Assembly (NCBI GenBank): GCA_025449435.1
Contig: JANWJO010000035.1
Span: forward strand, 1-38,006
Direction of reading: 5' to 3'
DNA from: Chloroflexota bacterium
Lineage (GTDB): Bacteria; Chloroflexota; UBA4733
DNA length: 38,006 bases
Shown here: positions 7,378-16,692 of the stretch, one piece after another
Layout of the letters: the number at the start of each line of letters is the position of its first letter
Position numbering within the stretch: the stretch's first letter is position 1
Notes under the pieces: model-generated
Database searches by the model: none
Seen by the model: only the letters and a program-made list of their open reading frames with translations
What the model was told of the DNA's origin: nothing
Program-made: the position numbers and the translations under genes

Positions 7378-8471
7378 CGCTGAGCGTGGCTCCTGTCACC
7401 AACGGGCATCATGAAGTAGACGCTACACCATTCGATGCTGTGTTGATCGTGTCGTTTGGCGGACCCGAAGGCATGGAGGACGTGCTGCCGTTTCTGGATA
7501 ATGTGCTGCGCGGCCGCAACGTGCCACGGGAACGCTTGCTGGAGGTGGCTGAGCACTATTACCACTTCAACGGGATCAGCCCCATTAACAGCCAGTGCCG
7601 GGCCCTGATTGCTGCACTGCGGATGGAGCTGGCTACCAACGGCCCAGATTTGCCCATCTACTGGGGCAACCGCAACTGGCAGCCGTTGCTTGCCGATACG
7701 CTCGCCACGATGGCGCGCGATGGCCGGCGTCATGCGCTAGCGTTCATCACCTCGGCGTATAGTTCGTACTCAGCCTGCCGGCAGTACCAGGAGGAAGTTG
7801 CAGCCGCCCGCGCCGTGGTGGGTGACAGTGCACCGCGCGTCCAGTTTGTGCGCCGGCACTACAATCACCCAGGTTTTATCGGGGCCAACGCCGATCGAGT
7901 GCGCTCAGCGCTTCAGCACGTGCCGGCCGATCGCCGCGACGCGGCGGCGTTGGTGTTTACGGCGCACAGCGTGCCGGTGGCGATGGCGCGCAGCAGCAGC
8001 TACGAACAGCAATTGCATGAGGCTGCCCGCTTGGTGGCCGGAGCTGTGGGCGTGCATGCATGGGACCTGGCCTACCAGAGTCGCAGCGGGCCACCGGCGC
8101 AACCCTGGCTGGAGCCGGATATCCGCGACCACCTGCGCGACCTCGCCGGGCGCGGTGTGCGCGACGCCGTCGTGTCACCCATCGGCTTCGTATCCGACCA
8201 CCTGGAAGTGCTGTACGACCTGGATATCGAGGCGCAAGCGCTAGCGCGAGAGCTAGGCATCTCGATGGTGCGAACGGGCACGGCGGGGACACACCCAGCC
8301 TACGTGGCGATGATTCGCGAACTGATCGGCGAGCGAACCGCTGGGCTGGCGCCGCGCTGGCTCGGCGACGCGGGAGCCAGTCCGGAAACCTGTGTCGCTG
8401 GCTGTTGCGCCTACGTGGCGGCGCGCCCTAGTGGCTCGTCGCACGCACAACCGGCTGGCGTGCTCCGATGA
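7374..8471 (+). CDS. hemH: ferrochelatase (coproporphyrin ferrochelatase type)
   Basis: A 365-residue chelatase inserting Fe2+ into the porphyrin; beside hemQ the likely substrate is coproporphyrin III (CpfC role). H198 (FTAHSVPVAM) and E278 (GFVSDHLEVLYDLD) match the catalytic His/Glu pair of the family. C135 in SSYSACRQYQEE and a C-terminal cluster C340, C344, C345 (TCVAGCC) resemble the four cysteines that hold a [2Fe-2S] cluster in actinobacterial ferrochelatases; the exact C-terminal spacing should be checked. The GTG start overlaps the hemQ stop (GTGA) and the stop overlaps the hemA ATG (ATGA), indicating translational coupling. Confidence 0.95.
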   Translation: MTLSVAPVTNGHHEVDATPFDAVLIVSFGGPEGMEDVLPFLDNVLRGRNVPRERLLEVAEHYYHFNGISPINSQCRALIAALRMELATNGPDLPIYWGNRNWQPLLADTLATMARDGRRHALAFITSAYSSYSACRQYQEEVAAARAVVGDSAPRVQFVRRHYNHPGFIGANADRVRSALQHVPADRRDAAALVFTAHSVPVAMARSSSYEQQLHEAARLVAGAVGVHAWDLAYQSRSGPPAQPWLEPDIRDHLRDLAGRGVRDAVVSPIGFVSDHLEVLYDLDIEAQALARELGISMVRTGTAGTHPAYVAMIRELIGERTAGLAPRWLGDAGASPETCVAGCCAYVAARPSGSSHAQPAGVLR

Positions 8472-9772
8472 GCACTGTGCTGGTTGGCGTCGATTTTCAT
8501 CAGACACCGGTGGATGTGCGGGAGGCCTTGGTGGTTGCTGCCGAGCAACTCCACGCTGCGCGTGATCTGCGGGACGCGCACCGTATGGACGAGTTGCTCG
8601 TGCTGTCAACCTGTAACCGCTTCGAAGTGGTTGCTACGGGTATCAACACGCCCGACATGAGTGACGCGCTCATCGCGTTCTTAACCGATGCAGCCGGTTT
8701 GACCAGCAATGCGCAAGATGCCTCCTGGTATACGCACCAAGGCACGGAAGCCGCGCGGCACCTGTTTCGCGTCGCCAGCGGACTCGAGTCGCTCGTGCTC
8801 GGCGAGACACAAATCCTGGGCCAGGTTGCCGGCACCTACACCGCCGCTCGTGCGCAGGGCACCATCGGGCCTGTGCTGTCGCGGCTGTTCAGCGCAGCGG
8901 TACACTGCGGCAAGCGCGCCCGTCACGAAACCGCTATTAGCCAGCACACCCTGTCGGTGAGCCACGCGGCCGTACTACTGGCGCAGCAAGGACTCGGCAC
9001 GTTAGCGAACAAGCGAGCGCTCGTGATGGGTGCCGGCACCATGGCGGCCCTAGCCGCCGGCGCATTGCGCCAGCACGGCGTCAAGCGGATAGACATCATC
9101 AACCGGAGCCCGGCCCGAGCACAGGCCCTGGCGCAGCGGCTCGGGATCGGGTCGCATGACTGGCGGGATTGGGAAGAGGTGGCGGCCCACGCTGACATCT
9201 TGCTGACGGCGACGTCGGCGGCACGGCCCGTCGTCGATATTGCGGCAATGCACCGAGTGATGGCCGCACGGGCAGGGCGGCCGCTATTCGTAGTCGATAT
9301 CGGCGTGCCACGCAATGTGAGTCCGCGGGTGACCAGCGTGCCGGACGTGACGCTGCGCGACGTCGATGACCTGCAAGCGGCGGTGCAGGTGAACTTGCAG
9401 CGGCGTGAATCAGAAATCCGGGCGGTTGAGGCGATCATCGACGCCGAGGTGAACAGTTTTGGACGCTGGCTGGCTGGGCGGCGGGTGGTACCAGCGATTA
9501 CCTCACTGCGGCAACATGCCCGCGTTATCGCCGACGCCGAGGTGGCACGTGCGCGCAACCGCTTGCCCGAATTGTCCGAGCATGAGGCGGCCATCGTCGA
9601 GGAGATGGCGCAGCGCATTGTGAACAAGTTGCTGCACGAGCCCACCGTGGCGCTCAAAGCGAGGGGCCAGATGGGTGACCACTTCGACTACGTACACGCC
9701 ACCACGAAGCTCTTTGGCCTGGATGCGCCGAACAAACGGAACCGCCGGCGAGGCACGCGTGCCCAGGACTAA
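8468..9772 (+). CDS. hemA: glutamyl-tRNA reductase
   Basis: A 434-residue NADPH-dependent enzyme that reduces Glu-tRNA(Glu) to glutamate-1-semialdehyde, the committed step of C5-pathway tetrapyrrole synthesis. The catalytic cysteine is C49 in LSTCNRFEVV. GLESLVLGETQILGQV is the signature of the catalytic domain, and ALVMGAGTMAALAAGAL is the NADPH-binding Rossmann loop. The C-terminal part forms the helical dimerisation domain (IVEEMAQRIVNKLLHEP). The length is normal. ATG overlaps the hemH stop. The product would be channelled to HemL, encoded last in the same operon. Confidence 0.97.
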   Translation: MSTVLVGVDFHQTPVDVREALVVAAEQLHAARDLRDAHRMDELLVLSTCNRFEVVATGINTPDMSDALIAFLTDAAGLTSNAQDASWYTHQGTEAARHLFRVASGLESLVLGETQILGQVAGTYTAARAQGTIGPVLSRLFSAAVHCGKRARHETAISQHTLSVSHAAVLLAQQGLGTLANKRALVMGAGTMAALAAGALRQHGVKRIDIINRSPARAQALAQRLGIGSHDWRDWEEVAAHADILLTATSAARPVVDIAAMHRVMAARAGRPLFVVDIGVPRNVSPRVTSVPDVTLRDVDDLQAAVQVNLQRRESEIRAVEAIIDAEVNSFGRWLAGRRVVPAITSLRQHARVIADAEVARARNRLPELSEHEAAIVEEMAQRIVNKLLHEPTVALKARGQMGDHFDYVHATTKLFGLDAPNKRNRRRGTRAQD

Positions 9773-9776
9773 ACTG

Positions 9777-10718
9777 GTGCGCACGGTGCGCGTGGGCACC
9801 CGTGGCTCCCAACTGGCCCGCATACAAACGGCACAAGCCGTGGTGACGTTGAAGGATGCCTGGCACGACGTCGCCTTCGAGATCGTGGAGATCACGACGC
9901 ACGGCGACCGGACACCGGACGCGCCGTTGCCTAGCATCGGTGGCAAGGGCGTGTTCACCGCCGAGCTCGAAACCGCGTTGCGCGAGGGCACTATTGATAT
10001 CGCTGTGCATAGCCTCAAAGACCTACCAGTTGAGCAACCAGATGGAATACTGCTAGGCGCAATCACCGCGCGGGCAGATGTGCGCGACGCGCTGATCAGC
10101 CGGGGCTCGCAGACGCTGCTGAAGTTGCCGAAGGGGTCGGTGGTGGGGACGAGTAGCTTGCGCCGTGCGGGCCAGTTGCGCCACTTCCGCCGGGACCTGC
10201 GCGTAATCGACCTACGTGGGAACGTTGACACTCGCCTGAAGAAGGCGCTCGCTAGCGACGGCCCATACGACGCGATCGTACTGGCGGCCGCCGGACTGGA
10301 ACGCCTCGATCTGAGCGGGCAGGTGACGGAACTGCTGGAACTGGAGGTGATGTTGCCCGCACCGGGGCAAGGAGCACTGGCGATCCAGTGCCGGGATGAG
10401 TGGCTGAACAAGCGCATGCTCACACCGCTGGTCGACGTGGCAGCTACGATTGAAACCACCGCCGAGCGGGCGTTCCTCCAAGCGCTGGGCGGCGGGTGTG
10501 CGGTGCCGGTGGCAGCGCTCGGCCGGGTAACGGGGCGGCGGCTGTTTCTGCGCGGCCGGGTGATCGCCCTAGATGCGACGCGAACGATCGACGTGGGTGG
10601 GGAAGATCTCGTCACGGTCTCGGGTGCACGAAGGCTGGGCCAGCGCCTAGCGGATCAAGCGCTCGCAGCAGGGGCAGACGAATTGTTGAGCGTCGGTGCT
10701 GTCACCACTCCAGGGTAA
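9777..10718 (+). CDS. hemC: hydroxymethylbilane synthase
   Basis: Porphobilinogen deaminase, 313 residues from the GTG chosen here, condensing four porphobilinogen units to hydroxymethylbilane. The N-terminal VRVGTRGSQLARIQ is the family hallmark. SLKDLPVEQPDG and SSLRRAGQLRHFRRDL are the substrate-binding segments, and C241 in LGGGCAVPVAALG carries the dipyrromethane cofactor. The GTG at 9777 gives the usual N-terminal length and has AGGA eight bases upstream, 4 bp after the hemA stop. A GTG at 9759 with GAGG five bases upstream, overlapping hemA, is a realistic alternative. The hemC 3' end overlaps hemD by 23 bp. Confidence 0.95.
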   Translation: MRTVRVGTRGSQLARIQTAQAVVTLKDAWHDVAFEIVEITTHGDRTPDAPLPSIGGKGVFTAELETALREGTIDIAVHSLKDLPVEQPDGILLGAITARADVRDALISRGSQTLLKLPKGSVVGTSSLRRAGQLRHFRRDLRVIDLRGNVDTRLKKALASDGPYDAIVLAAAGLERLDLSGQVTELLELEVMLPAPGQGALAIQCRDEWLNKRMLTPLVDVAATIETTAERAFLQALGGGCAVPVAALGRVTGRRLFLRGRVIALDATRTIDVGGEDLVTVSGARRLGQRLADQALAAGADELLSVGAVTTPG

Positions 10719-11508
10719 GCGTGTGGTGGTGACCCGTGCTCCTCACCAAATTGCGGCGCTCACCCAACTCCTTCGCGACCACGGCGCGGTGCCATTGAAC
10801 TATCCGTGCATCGACATACAACCGCCGGGTGATTCCAGCGAGCTCGACGCCGCCATTCGCGACGCCGTTGCTGGCAAGTATGAGTGGATTGCTTTTACCA
10901 GCGCCAACGCCGTCGTAGCGGTCGCCAATCGCATGGACGCTCTTGGGCTGGCGAGCGCTGAGTTGCCACGCACGTGCCAGTTAGCGGCCATCGGCTCCGC
11001 CACGACCCTGGCGATACGGACCCGTTTGGCGCGTGAGCCCAACTTCGTGCCTGACAACCCCGATGATGTGAGCTTGGGAGCGGGTTTGCCGCTGACCGGG
11101 CACGAGCGCGTCCTGTTGCCGCGTTCGGCACTGTCGGATGCCAAGCTGGTGCAACTGCTGACGGCGCTGGGCGTCAGTGTGACCACGGTCACCGCCTACG
11201 ACACGGTGATCGGCACGGGCGGCATCAACCTGTGGGATGAGTTACAGGCGGGTCGCGTCGACGCCATATCGCTCGCCAGTGCGTCGGCAGTGACCAATCT
11301 AATCGAGCGCATCAAGCGCGACGCCGGTGTGACGACCAAGGCAGCGCTCGCGGCGGTGAACGCCGTGATCGTCGCTTGTTGGGGCCCCCATACTGCCCAA
11401 GCGGGAGAACGTATTGGCGTGCGGGTCACGGTCGTGGCGGACGATCAAACGCCGACCGGCCTGGTGCGAGCGCTCGAGGCATATCTTTCGCGGCCGGAGA
11501 GCAAGTAA
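10696..11508 (+). CDS. hemD: uroporphyrinogen-III synthase
   Basis: A 270-residue cyclase closing hydroxymethylbilane to uroporphyrinogen III with D-ring inversion. The family is poorly conserved; recognition rests on the N-terminal GKRVVVTRAPHQIAALTQLL, the IDIQPP and WIAFTSANAV segments, the ISLASASAVTNLI segment in the second domain, and above all the position between hemC and hemB. The GTG start at 10696 lies within the hemC 3' end with no strong ribosome-binding site, so translational coupling is likely. The stop is 3 bp before the hemB ATG. Confidence 0.92.
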   Translation: MLSPLQGKRVVVTRAPHQIAALTQLLRDHGAVPLNYPCIDIQPPGDSSELDAAIRDAVAGKYEWIAFTSANAVVAVANRMDALGLASAELPRTCQLAAIGSATTLAIRTRLAREPNFVPDNPDDVSLGAGLPLTGHERVLLPRSALSDAKLVQLLTALGVSVTTVTAYDTVIGTGGINLWDELQAGRVDAISLASASAVTNLIERIKRDAGVTTKAALAAVNAVIVACWGPHTAQAGERIGVRVTVVADDQTPTGLVRALEAYLSRPESK

Positions 11509-11511
11509 GCG

Positions 11512-12759
11512 ATGGAGAATGAAACCCCTCGCCAACCCCACCCCGACGGGGAGGGGCTTACTTTAAGGGATATTTTGCGCAACCCCACCCCCCACCCCGC
11601 CCCGGGGACCGGGGCGGGGCGCAGTAACGACGGGCCAGCGGGTCATGACAGCACTCCCGGCGCAACGTCCCCTCCGCCAGGGGGGGGCAACAGGGGGGTC
11701 GTGGTCCCTATCCCTCCCCAGCGGGGAGCGGCCTCTTTCGGCACGTTCCCCAGCGTGAGGCCGCGCCGGCTACGACTCACGAGCGGAGTGCGCGACCTAG
11801 TGCGCGAGACCGAGCTATCGGTGCGCCACTTGATCTACCCGATGTTCGTGCGCGATGGGTCTGGCATCCACAAACCGATTTCCTCCATGCCTGGTGTGGC
11901 TCAGTGGTCGGTAGACCGCCTCGTGCCGGAGGTGCAGGACGTGGCGGCGCTCGGCATACCTGCCATCATGCTGTTCGGCATTCCTGCACACAAGGACGCC
12001 ACCGGGAGCGCCAACTACGACCCTGATGGCGTGGTGCCGCGTGCCATTCGCGCCATCAAACGTGAACTGCCCAACATGCTGGTGATTTCCGATATGTGCT
12101 TCTGCGAGTACACCACGCACGGTCACTGCGGCATCATCAATCAGCCGGGCACGCCGCTGTACACCACCGCTCTGCCAGAGGGCTACCTCCTCAACGACGC
12201 CACCTTGAAGCTGTTGGGCAAAGCGTCGGTGACGCACGCGGCAGCCGGGGCAGACTTTATTGCACCGTCTGGGATGGTCGATGGCATGGTGGGCGCCATT
12301 CGCTCGGCGCTAGATGGCGCACAGTTCGAACACGTCGCCATCATGAGCTACGCCGCGAAATTCGCGAGCGGCTTTTACGGTCCGTTCCGCGATGCCGCGG
12401 AGAGTCCGCCGGCATTCGGCGATCGCAGCCAGTACCAGATGGACCCAGCTAATAGCCGCGAGGCGCTCAAGGAAGTTGCCTTGGACGTGGCCGAGGGCGC
12501 GGACATCCTGATGGTCAAGCCGGCGCTGCCGTATCTGGACATCTTGAGCAAGGTGCGCCAGTTGTACGACCTGCCCACCGCTGCATATCAGGTGAGCGGG
12601 GAGTACGCGATGCTCCACGCAGCGGCGGCCAACGGCTGGCTGGACCTTCAGCGCTGCGCGATGGAGAGCTTGATGGCTATCCGGCGTGCTGGTGCGGACA
12701 TGATCCTTACCTACTTCGCCAAGGACGCCGCGCGCTGGCTGCGTGCCGGACAGCCGTGA
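11512..12759 (+). CDS. hemB: delta-aminolevulinic acid dehydratase with unusual N-terminal extension
   Basis: Porphobilinogen synthase joining two aminolevulinate molecules. The core (residues about 84-415) is normal: K283 (YAAKFASG) and K336 (LMVKPALPYLD) are the Schiff-base lysines. C196, C198 and C206 (DMCFCEYTTHGHCG) form the zinc-binding cysteine triad, so it is a Zn-type enzyme. About 80 residues precede the usual family start (FPSVRPRRLRLTSGVRDL) and are low-complexity Pro/Gly/Asn/Thr. Their DNA (about 11530-11745) is C/G-rich with hairpins like the intergenic repeats. ATG 11512 has GGAGAG ten bases upstream. A GTG at 11701 after the extension could also serve as start. HemE follows with GTGA overlap. 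Confidence 0.95.
   Translation: MENETPRQPHPDGEGLTLRDILRNPTPHPAPGTGAGRSNDGPAGHDSTPGATSPPPGGGNRGVVVPIPPQRGAASFGTFPSVRPRRLRLTSGVRDLVRETELSVRHLIYPMFVRDGSGIHKPISSMPGVAQWSVDRLVPEVQDVAALGIPAIMLFGIPAHKDATGSANYDPDGVVPRAIRAIKRELPNMLVISDMCFCEYTTHGHCGIINQPGTPLYTTALPEGYLLNDATLKLLGKASVTHAAAGADFIAPSGMVDGMVGAIRSALDGAQFEHVAIMSYAAKFASGFYGPFRDAAESPPAFGDRSQYQMDPANSREALKEVALDVAEGADILMVKPALPYLDILSKVRQLYDLPTAAYQVSGEYAMLHAAAANGWLDLQRCAMESLMAIRRAGADMILTYFAKDAARWLRAGQP
11595..11619 (+). repeat. G/C-rich hairpin inside the hemB 5' extension
   Basis: CCCCGCCCCGG (11595-11605) pairs perfectly with CCGGGGCGGGG (11609-11619) around a 3-base loop, 11 bp in all. Further C-tract/G-tract pairs flank it (for example 11537-11560 and 11669-11698). 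The style matches the intergenic hairpins at 26046-26565 rather than ordinary coding sequence. The structure would lie about 80 bases into the hemB message. Confidence 0.7.
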
Positions 12760-13796
12760 CGCCAGAAGCCAGCCGGTTTCTGCGGGCTTGCCGGCTACAG
12801 CCGGTGGACACCACGCCCGTCTGGTTCATGCGCCAGGCAGGACGTTACATGGCAGCCTATCGGCGACTGCGCGAGCGCCACGAGCTCCTGGACATGTTCA
12901 AGACGCCGGAACTCGCGGTGCAAGTGACGTTACAGCCTGTCCATGCGCTGGCCGTAGATGCCGCCATCATCTTCGCCGACATTTTGCCACCGCTGGAAGG
13001 TATGGGGCTCAACCTCCAGTTTGTGGAGGGCGAAGGACCGGTCATCGACAACCCGGTGCGGACAGCGGCGGACGTTGAGCGGCTGCGCGTGTTAGCGCCG
13101 GAGGAAACGCTGCCGTTCACGCTGGAAGCCATCCGGCTGGTATGCCGCGAGCTGGCGCCACGTGGGCTACCACTCCTCGGTTTCAGTGGTGCCCCATTTA
13201 CCCTGGCGGCTTACGCCATCGAGGGTGGCAGCAGCCGCAATTTCCTGCAGGTGAAGTCGTTCATGCATCGCGAGCCAGCCGCCTGGCACGCGCTCATGAC
13301 GAAGTTGAGCGAAGTGGTGGGCGAGTATCTGCTGGCGCAGACCCGCTCGGGAGCGCAGGCGCTGCAACTGTTCGATAGCTGGGCGGGCCAGCTTTCACCA
13401 GAGGATTATCGTCACTGCGTCCGGCCGTATACGCAACGAGCGCTCGCCATCGCCCGCCCGGCCGGCGTGCCGTTGATCCATTTTGGTACCGACACCGCCG
13501 GGATGCTGGAGGACTTTGGCGCGGCCGGCAGTGATGTGGTGGGGATCGACTGGCGGATTGACCTGGACGTGGCCTGGCAGCGCTTGGGCGGCGGGGTGGC
13601 GATCCAGGGCAACCTCGACCCCGCAGCGCTGCTGTTGCCGTGGGATGCACTGAGGCCCATTGTGGAACGTCTGCTGGATCAGGCCGACAGACGAGCGGGC
13701 CACATCTTCAACCTCGGCCACGGCATCTTGCCCACAACCCCAGAAGACAACGTGCGGCGGGTGATCGACCATGTCCACAGCTACGCCGCTCGCTAA
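12756..13796 (+). CDS. hemE: uroporphyrinogen decarboxylase
   Basis: A 346-residue cofactor-free decarboxylase turning uroporphyrinogen III into coproporphyrinogen III. The N-terminal PVWFMRQAGRYM is the family signature with substrate-binding arginines. IIFADILPPLEGMG carries the catalytic aspartate region. GFSGAPFTLAAYAIEGG is the second signature, and FNLGHGILPTTPEDNVR is near the C-terminus. The length is normal. GTG start overlaps the hemB stop, and the hemY/cgoX-type gene begins 26 bp before the hemE stop. Confidence 0.97.
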   Translation: MTPEASRFLRACRLQPVDTTPVWFMRQAGRYMAAYRRLRERHELLDMFKTPELAVQVTLQPVHALAVDAAIIFADILPPLEGMGLNLQFVEGEGPVIDNPVRTAADVERLRVLAPEETLPFTLEAIRLVCRELAPRGLPLLGFSGAPFTLAAYAIEGGSSRNFLQVKSFMHREPAAWHALMTKLSEVVGEYLLAQTRSGAQALQLFDSWAGQLSPEDYRHCVRPYTQRALAIARPAGVPLIHFGTDTAGMLEDFGAAGSDVVGIDWRIDLDVAWQRLGGGVAIQGNLDPAALLLPWDALRPIVERLLDQADRRAGHIFNLGHGILPTTPEDNVRRVIDHVHSYAAR

Positions 13797-15264
13797 CTCG
13801 GCGGGCGCTCCGCACGTCGTGATCCTAGGCGGTGGCATCGCCGGCTTGAGCGCTGCCTGGCACTTCCGGCACGCGGCCACTGCGCTGCCGGTAGCGCCTG
13901 ACGTCACCGTGCTGGAGTCTGGTGAACGTTGGGGCGGCAAGATCCAAACAACAGTGGACGGTTCGTTAGGCGACCCGCCGCTGGTGCTCGAACACGGGGC
14001 CGATGCCCTGTTGACGCGCAAACCGTGGGCGCTAGCGCTGGCCAAGCAACTCGGTTTGGAGCCACACCTAACGTACGTCAACCAACAGGCCGGTAGGACG
14101 TTTGTGCTGCACCACGGCCGGCCGGTGCCCATTCCTGCAGGCACGCAACTACTCGTACCCGCGCGCATCAGGCCATTCCTGCGCTCGCCGCTATTCAGCC
14201 GCGCTGGCAAGGCACGTGTCCTTCTGGACCTCGTGATACCCAAGCGCCGTAGCCCGGCCGACGAGTCGCTGGCGGACTTCGTCACCCGCCGGCTTGGCAG
14301 CGAGATGCTGGACCGGCTGGCTGAGCCCCTGCTCGCCGGCGTGTACAACGCACAGGCAGACCAGCAAAGCCTGCTCGCCACCTTTCCGCAATTCGCCGCG
14401 ATGGAGCGGGAACGGCGCAGCCTCATCCTGGCGGCGCGGGCGCAGACGAGCAAGCAGCGACAGGTTCAGCCCGCCCAACCCACACGCTCGCCAGCGTTTT
14501 TCTCCTTCGATGGTGGCACGCAGATGCTGGTGGATGCGCTAGTGACGCAGCTCGATGCCTCGCTGCGGTTGGGCGCACGCGTCAACGGCGTCCACGAGAG
14601 CGAGCGACGCCTGGTGGTGACGCTGGAAAACAGCCCGGACATCTCGTGTGATGCGGTGATCGTGGCCACACCGGCTCAAGCCACGGCACGAGTGTTGCGC
14701 AGCGCCGCGCCAGCGGTGGCGGCGGAATTGGGCCAGATGCGCACTTCCAGCATCGGGTCAGCGCACCTGGCCTTCCGCACGGGCGATGTCCCGCGTCCGC
14801 TGGGCGGCATTGGCCTGGTCATACCGGCGAGCGAACGGCGACCTATCGACGGAATCACCTGGACCAGCACCAAGTGGCTGCGGCGCGCACCGGAAGGGGT
14901 GTCGTTGCTGCGCGTGTTCTTTGGCGGTCCGCACACTCGCGCAACGTTCGATCTGGATGATTCCCATTTGATCGACGTGGTGCGAAGCGAACTGCTCACT
15001 ATGTTCGGCATCGCGAATGCGCCGTTGTTCAGCCGTGTATTCCGGCTCGCTGACGGCTATCCGTGCTACGACGTTGGGCATCTGGAACGCGTCGGCCGCA
15101 TTGAGGCCAATTTGCCCGGCCGTATCGCCGTCGCTGGCAGTGCCTATCATGGCGTCGGGGTGCCCGACTGCGTACACAGCGGCCAGCTCGCTGCGGACAA
15201 GATCACCGGCTTCTTGCAGGGCTTGCCGCAGCCAACACAGAAAGTAGGCGGCGACGCCGTATGA
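13771..15264 (+). CDS. hemG: FAD-dependent protoporphyrinogen/coproporphyrinogen oxidase (HemY/CgoX type)
   Basis: A 497-residue flavoprotein oxidase. The dinucleotide motif [17 protein letters not shown] (about residues 16-32) binds [19 protein letters not shown] and the C-terminal [20 protein letters not shown] are typical of the HemY family. With hemQ and no hemF or hemN in this operon, the likely reaction is six-electron oxidation of coproporphyrinogen III to coproporphyrin III (CgoX activity). The older name protoporphyrinogen oxidase would imply the other pathway. It overlaps hemE by 26 bp and hemL by 4 bp (ATGA). Confidence 0.92.
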   Translation: MSTATPLANSAGAPHVVILGGGIAGLSAAWHFRHAATALPVAPDVTVLESGERWGGKIQTTVDGSLGDPPLVLEHGADALLTRKPWALALAKQLGLEPHLTYVNQQAGRTFVLHHGRPVPIPAGTQLLVPARIRPFLRSPLFSRAGKARVLLDLVIPKRRSPADESLADFVTRRLGSEMLDRLAEPLLAGVYNAQADQQSLLATFPQFAAMERERRSLILAARAQTSKQRQVQPAQPTRSPAFFSFDGGTQMLVDALVTQLDASLRLGARVNGVHESERRLVVTLENSPDISCDAVIVATPAQATARVLRSAAPAVAAELGQMRTSSIGSAHLAFRTGDVPRPLGGIGLVIPASERRPIDGITWTSTKWLRRAPEGVSLLRVFFGGPHTRATFDLDDSHLIDVVRSELLTMFGIANAPLFSRVFRLADGYPCYDVGHLERVGRIEANLPGRIAVAGSAYHGVGVPDCVHSGQLAADKITGFLQGLPQPTQKVGGDAV

Positions 15265-16583
15265 ACATATCTCGCTCAGAACACCTGTTTAACGAGGCGC
15301 AGCGTCTCATCCCTGGTGGCGTCAATAGCCCGGTGCGCGCCTTTCGTGGCGTGGGCGGCACGCCACGCTTCATCGTGCGCGGCTACGGTGACGCCATCTG
15401 GGACGCTGATGGCAATAGCTACATCGACTATGTGCTGTCGTGGGGTCCGCTCACGTTGGGCCACGCCCACCCGGCGGTGGTGGCGGCGCTGACAGAGGCC
15501 GTGCAGCGCGGCACCAGCTTTGGCGCGCCGACCGAGCTGGAAAGCCAGCTCGCCCAACTGGTGATCGACACCGTGCCCTCCGTCGAAATGGTGCGCTTTG
15601 TGAACAGCGGCACCGAGGCCACGATGAGCGCACTGCGCCTGGCCCGCGCCTATACCGGACGTTCAAAGATTATTAAATTCTCCGGCTGCTATCACGGTCA
15701 CGCCGACTTGCTATTGGTACAGGCTGGCAGTGGCGTGGCGACACTGGGATTGCCAGATTCGCCGGGGGTGCCGGAGGCGGTGACGGCGGATACCCTGGTG
15801 GTGGAGTACAATGACCTCGCTGGGGTGGCAGCACAGTTCGCGTCTCATCCGGATAGCATCGCGGCGGTGATTGTCGAGCCAGTCGCGGCCAACATGGGGT
15901 TTGTGCTGCCCAAGCTCGATTTTCTGCACGGGTTACAGGCCCTGTGCCGGCAGCACGGCGCGTTGTTCGTGCTCGATGAGGTGATGACCGGTTTCCGGGT
16001 GGCGCCCGGCGGCGCGCAGCAGGCGTGGGCCCTCGACCCCGACATCACCTGCCTGGGCAAGGTCATCGGCGGTGGGCTGCCGGTGGGCGCGTATGGCGGC
16101 AAGCGCGCGATCATGCAGCACGTCGCGCCGGCGGGTCCGATGTACCAGGCTGGCACGCTCTCGGGCAACCCTCTAGCCATGACCGCTGGACTCGCCACCA
16201 TCCAAACCTTGCTCACGCCTGGCACCTTCGAGCGCCTCGTCGCGAGCACCCAGCGTTTGACCAGCGGCATCGAGCAGGCGGCCGCCCGCACCGGCGTAGC
16301 GCTGCAGGTGGGGCAGGCCGGCAGCATGTTTGGTTTCTACTTCCTGCGACATCAGGGAGCGGTGATCGACAGTTATGCCTCTGCGAAACAGTACGCCGAC
16401 ACGCAACGGTACGCCGTGTTTTTCCACCGCATGCTCGAGCATGGAGTGTACTTCGCTCCGAGTCAGTTCGAGGCGGCGTTCCTCAGCACGGCGCACAGCT
16501 CGACGGACATCGGGCACACGCTGGCCGCGATAGAGACGGTACTCGCTCACCTCGCTCCAGATGGCCAGGGAGTGACCAGATAG
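15261..16583 (+). CDS. hemL: glutamate-1-semialdehyde 2,1-aminomutase
   Basis: A 440-residue PLP enzyme that moves the amino group of glutamate-1-semialdehyde to form 5-aminolevulinate. [18 protein letters not shown] is the family N-terminus, [19 protein letters not shown] binds the cofactor phosphate, [12 protein letters not shown] holds the PLP aspartate, and K267 in [17 protein letters not shown] forms the Schiff base. It is the last gene of the operon although its product is made early in the pathway. ATG overlaps the preceding stop by 4 bp. Its stop codon is TAG. Confidence 0.97.
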   Translation: MNISRSEHLFNEAQRLIPGGVNSPVRAFRGVGGTPRFIVRGYGDAIWDADGNSYIDYVLSWGPLTLGHAHPAVVAALTEAVQRGTSFGAPTELESQLAQLVIDTVPSVEMVRFVNSGTEATMSALRLARAYTGRSKIIKFSGCYHGHADLLLVQAGSGVATLGLPDSPGVPEAVTADTLVVEYNDLAGVAAQFASHPDSIAAVIVEPVAANMGFVLPKLDFLHGLQALCRQHGALFVLDEVMTGFRVAPGGAQQAWALDPDITCLGKVIGGGLPVGAYGGKRAIMQHVAPAGPMYQAGTLSGNPLAMTAGLATIQTLLTPGTFERLVASTQRLTSGIEQAAARTGVALQVGQAGSMFGFYFLRHQGAVIDSYASAKQYADTQRYAVFFHRMLEHGVYFAPSQFEAAFLSTAHSSTDIGHTLAAIETVLAHLAPDGQGVTR

Positions 16584-16692
16584 CACAAACTGCCGCCACC
16601 ACCTCGCGCACCCCCCACCAGACGCCGGTACAGTTCCAGCGTTCCAGAAGTACTAGCAGGCAGGTACTTTCAGATGATTGGGGGAGTGTCTC

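Noticed and set aside
13395..14453. Minus-strand open frame of 352 codons across hemE and the hemY/cgoX-type gene
   Set aside because: Antisense to two certain genes; Ser/Arg/Pro-rich composition without recognisable domains.
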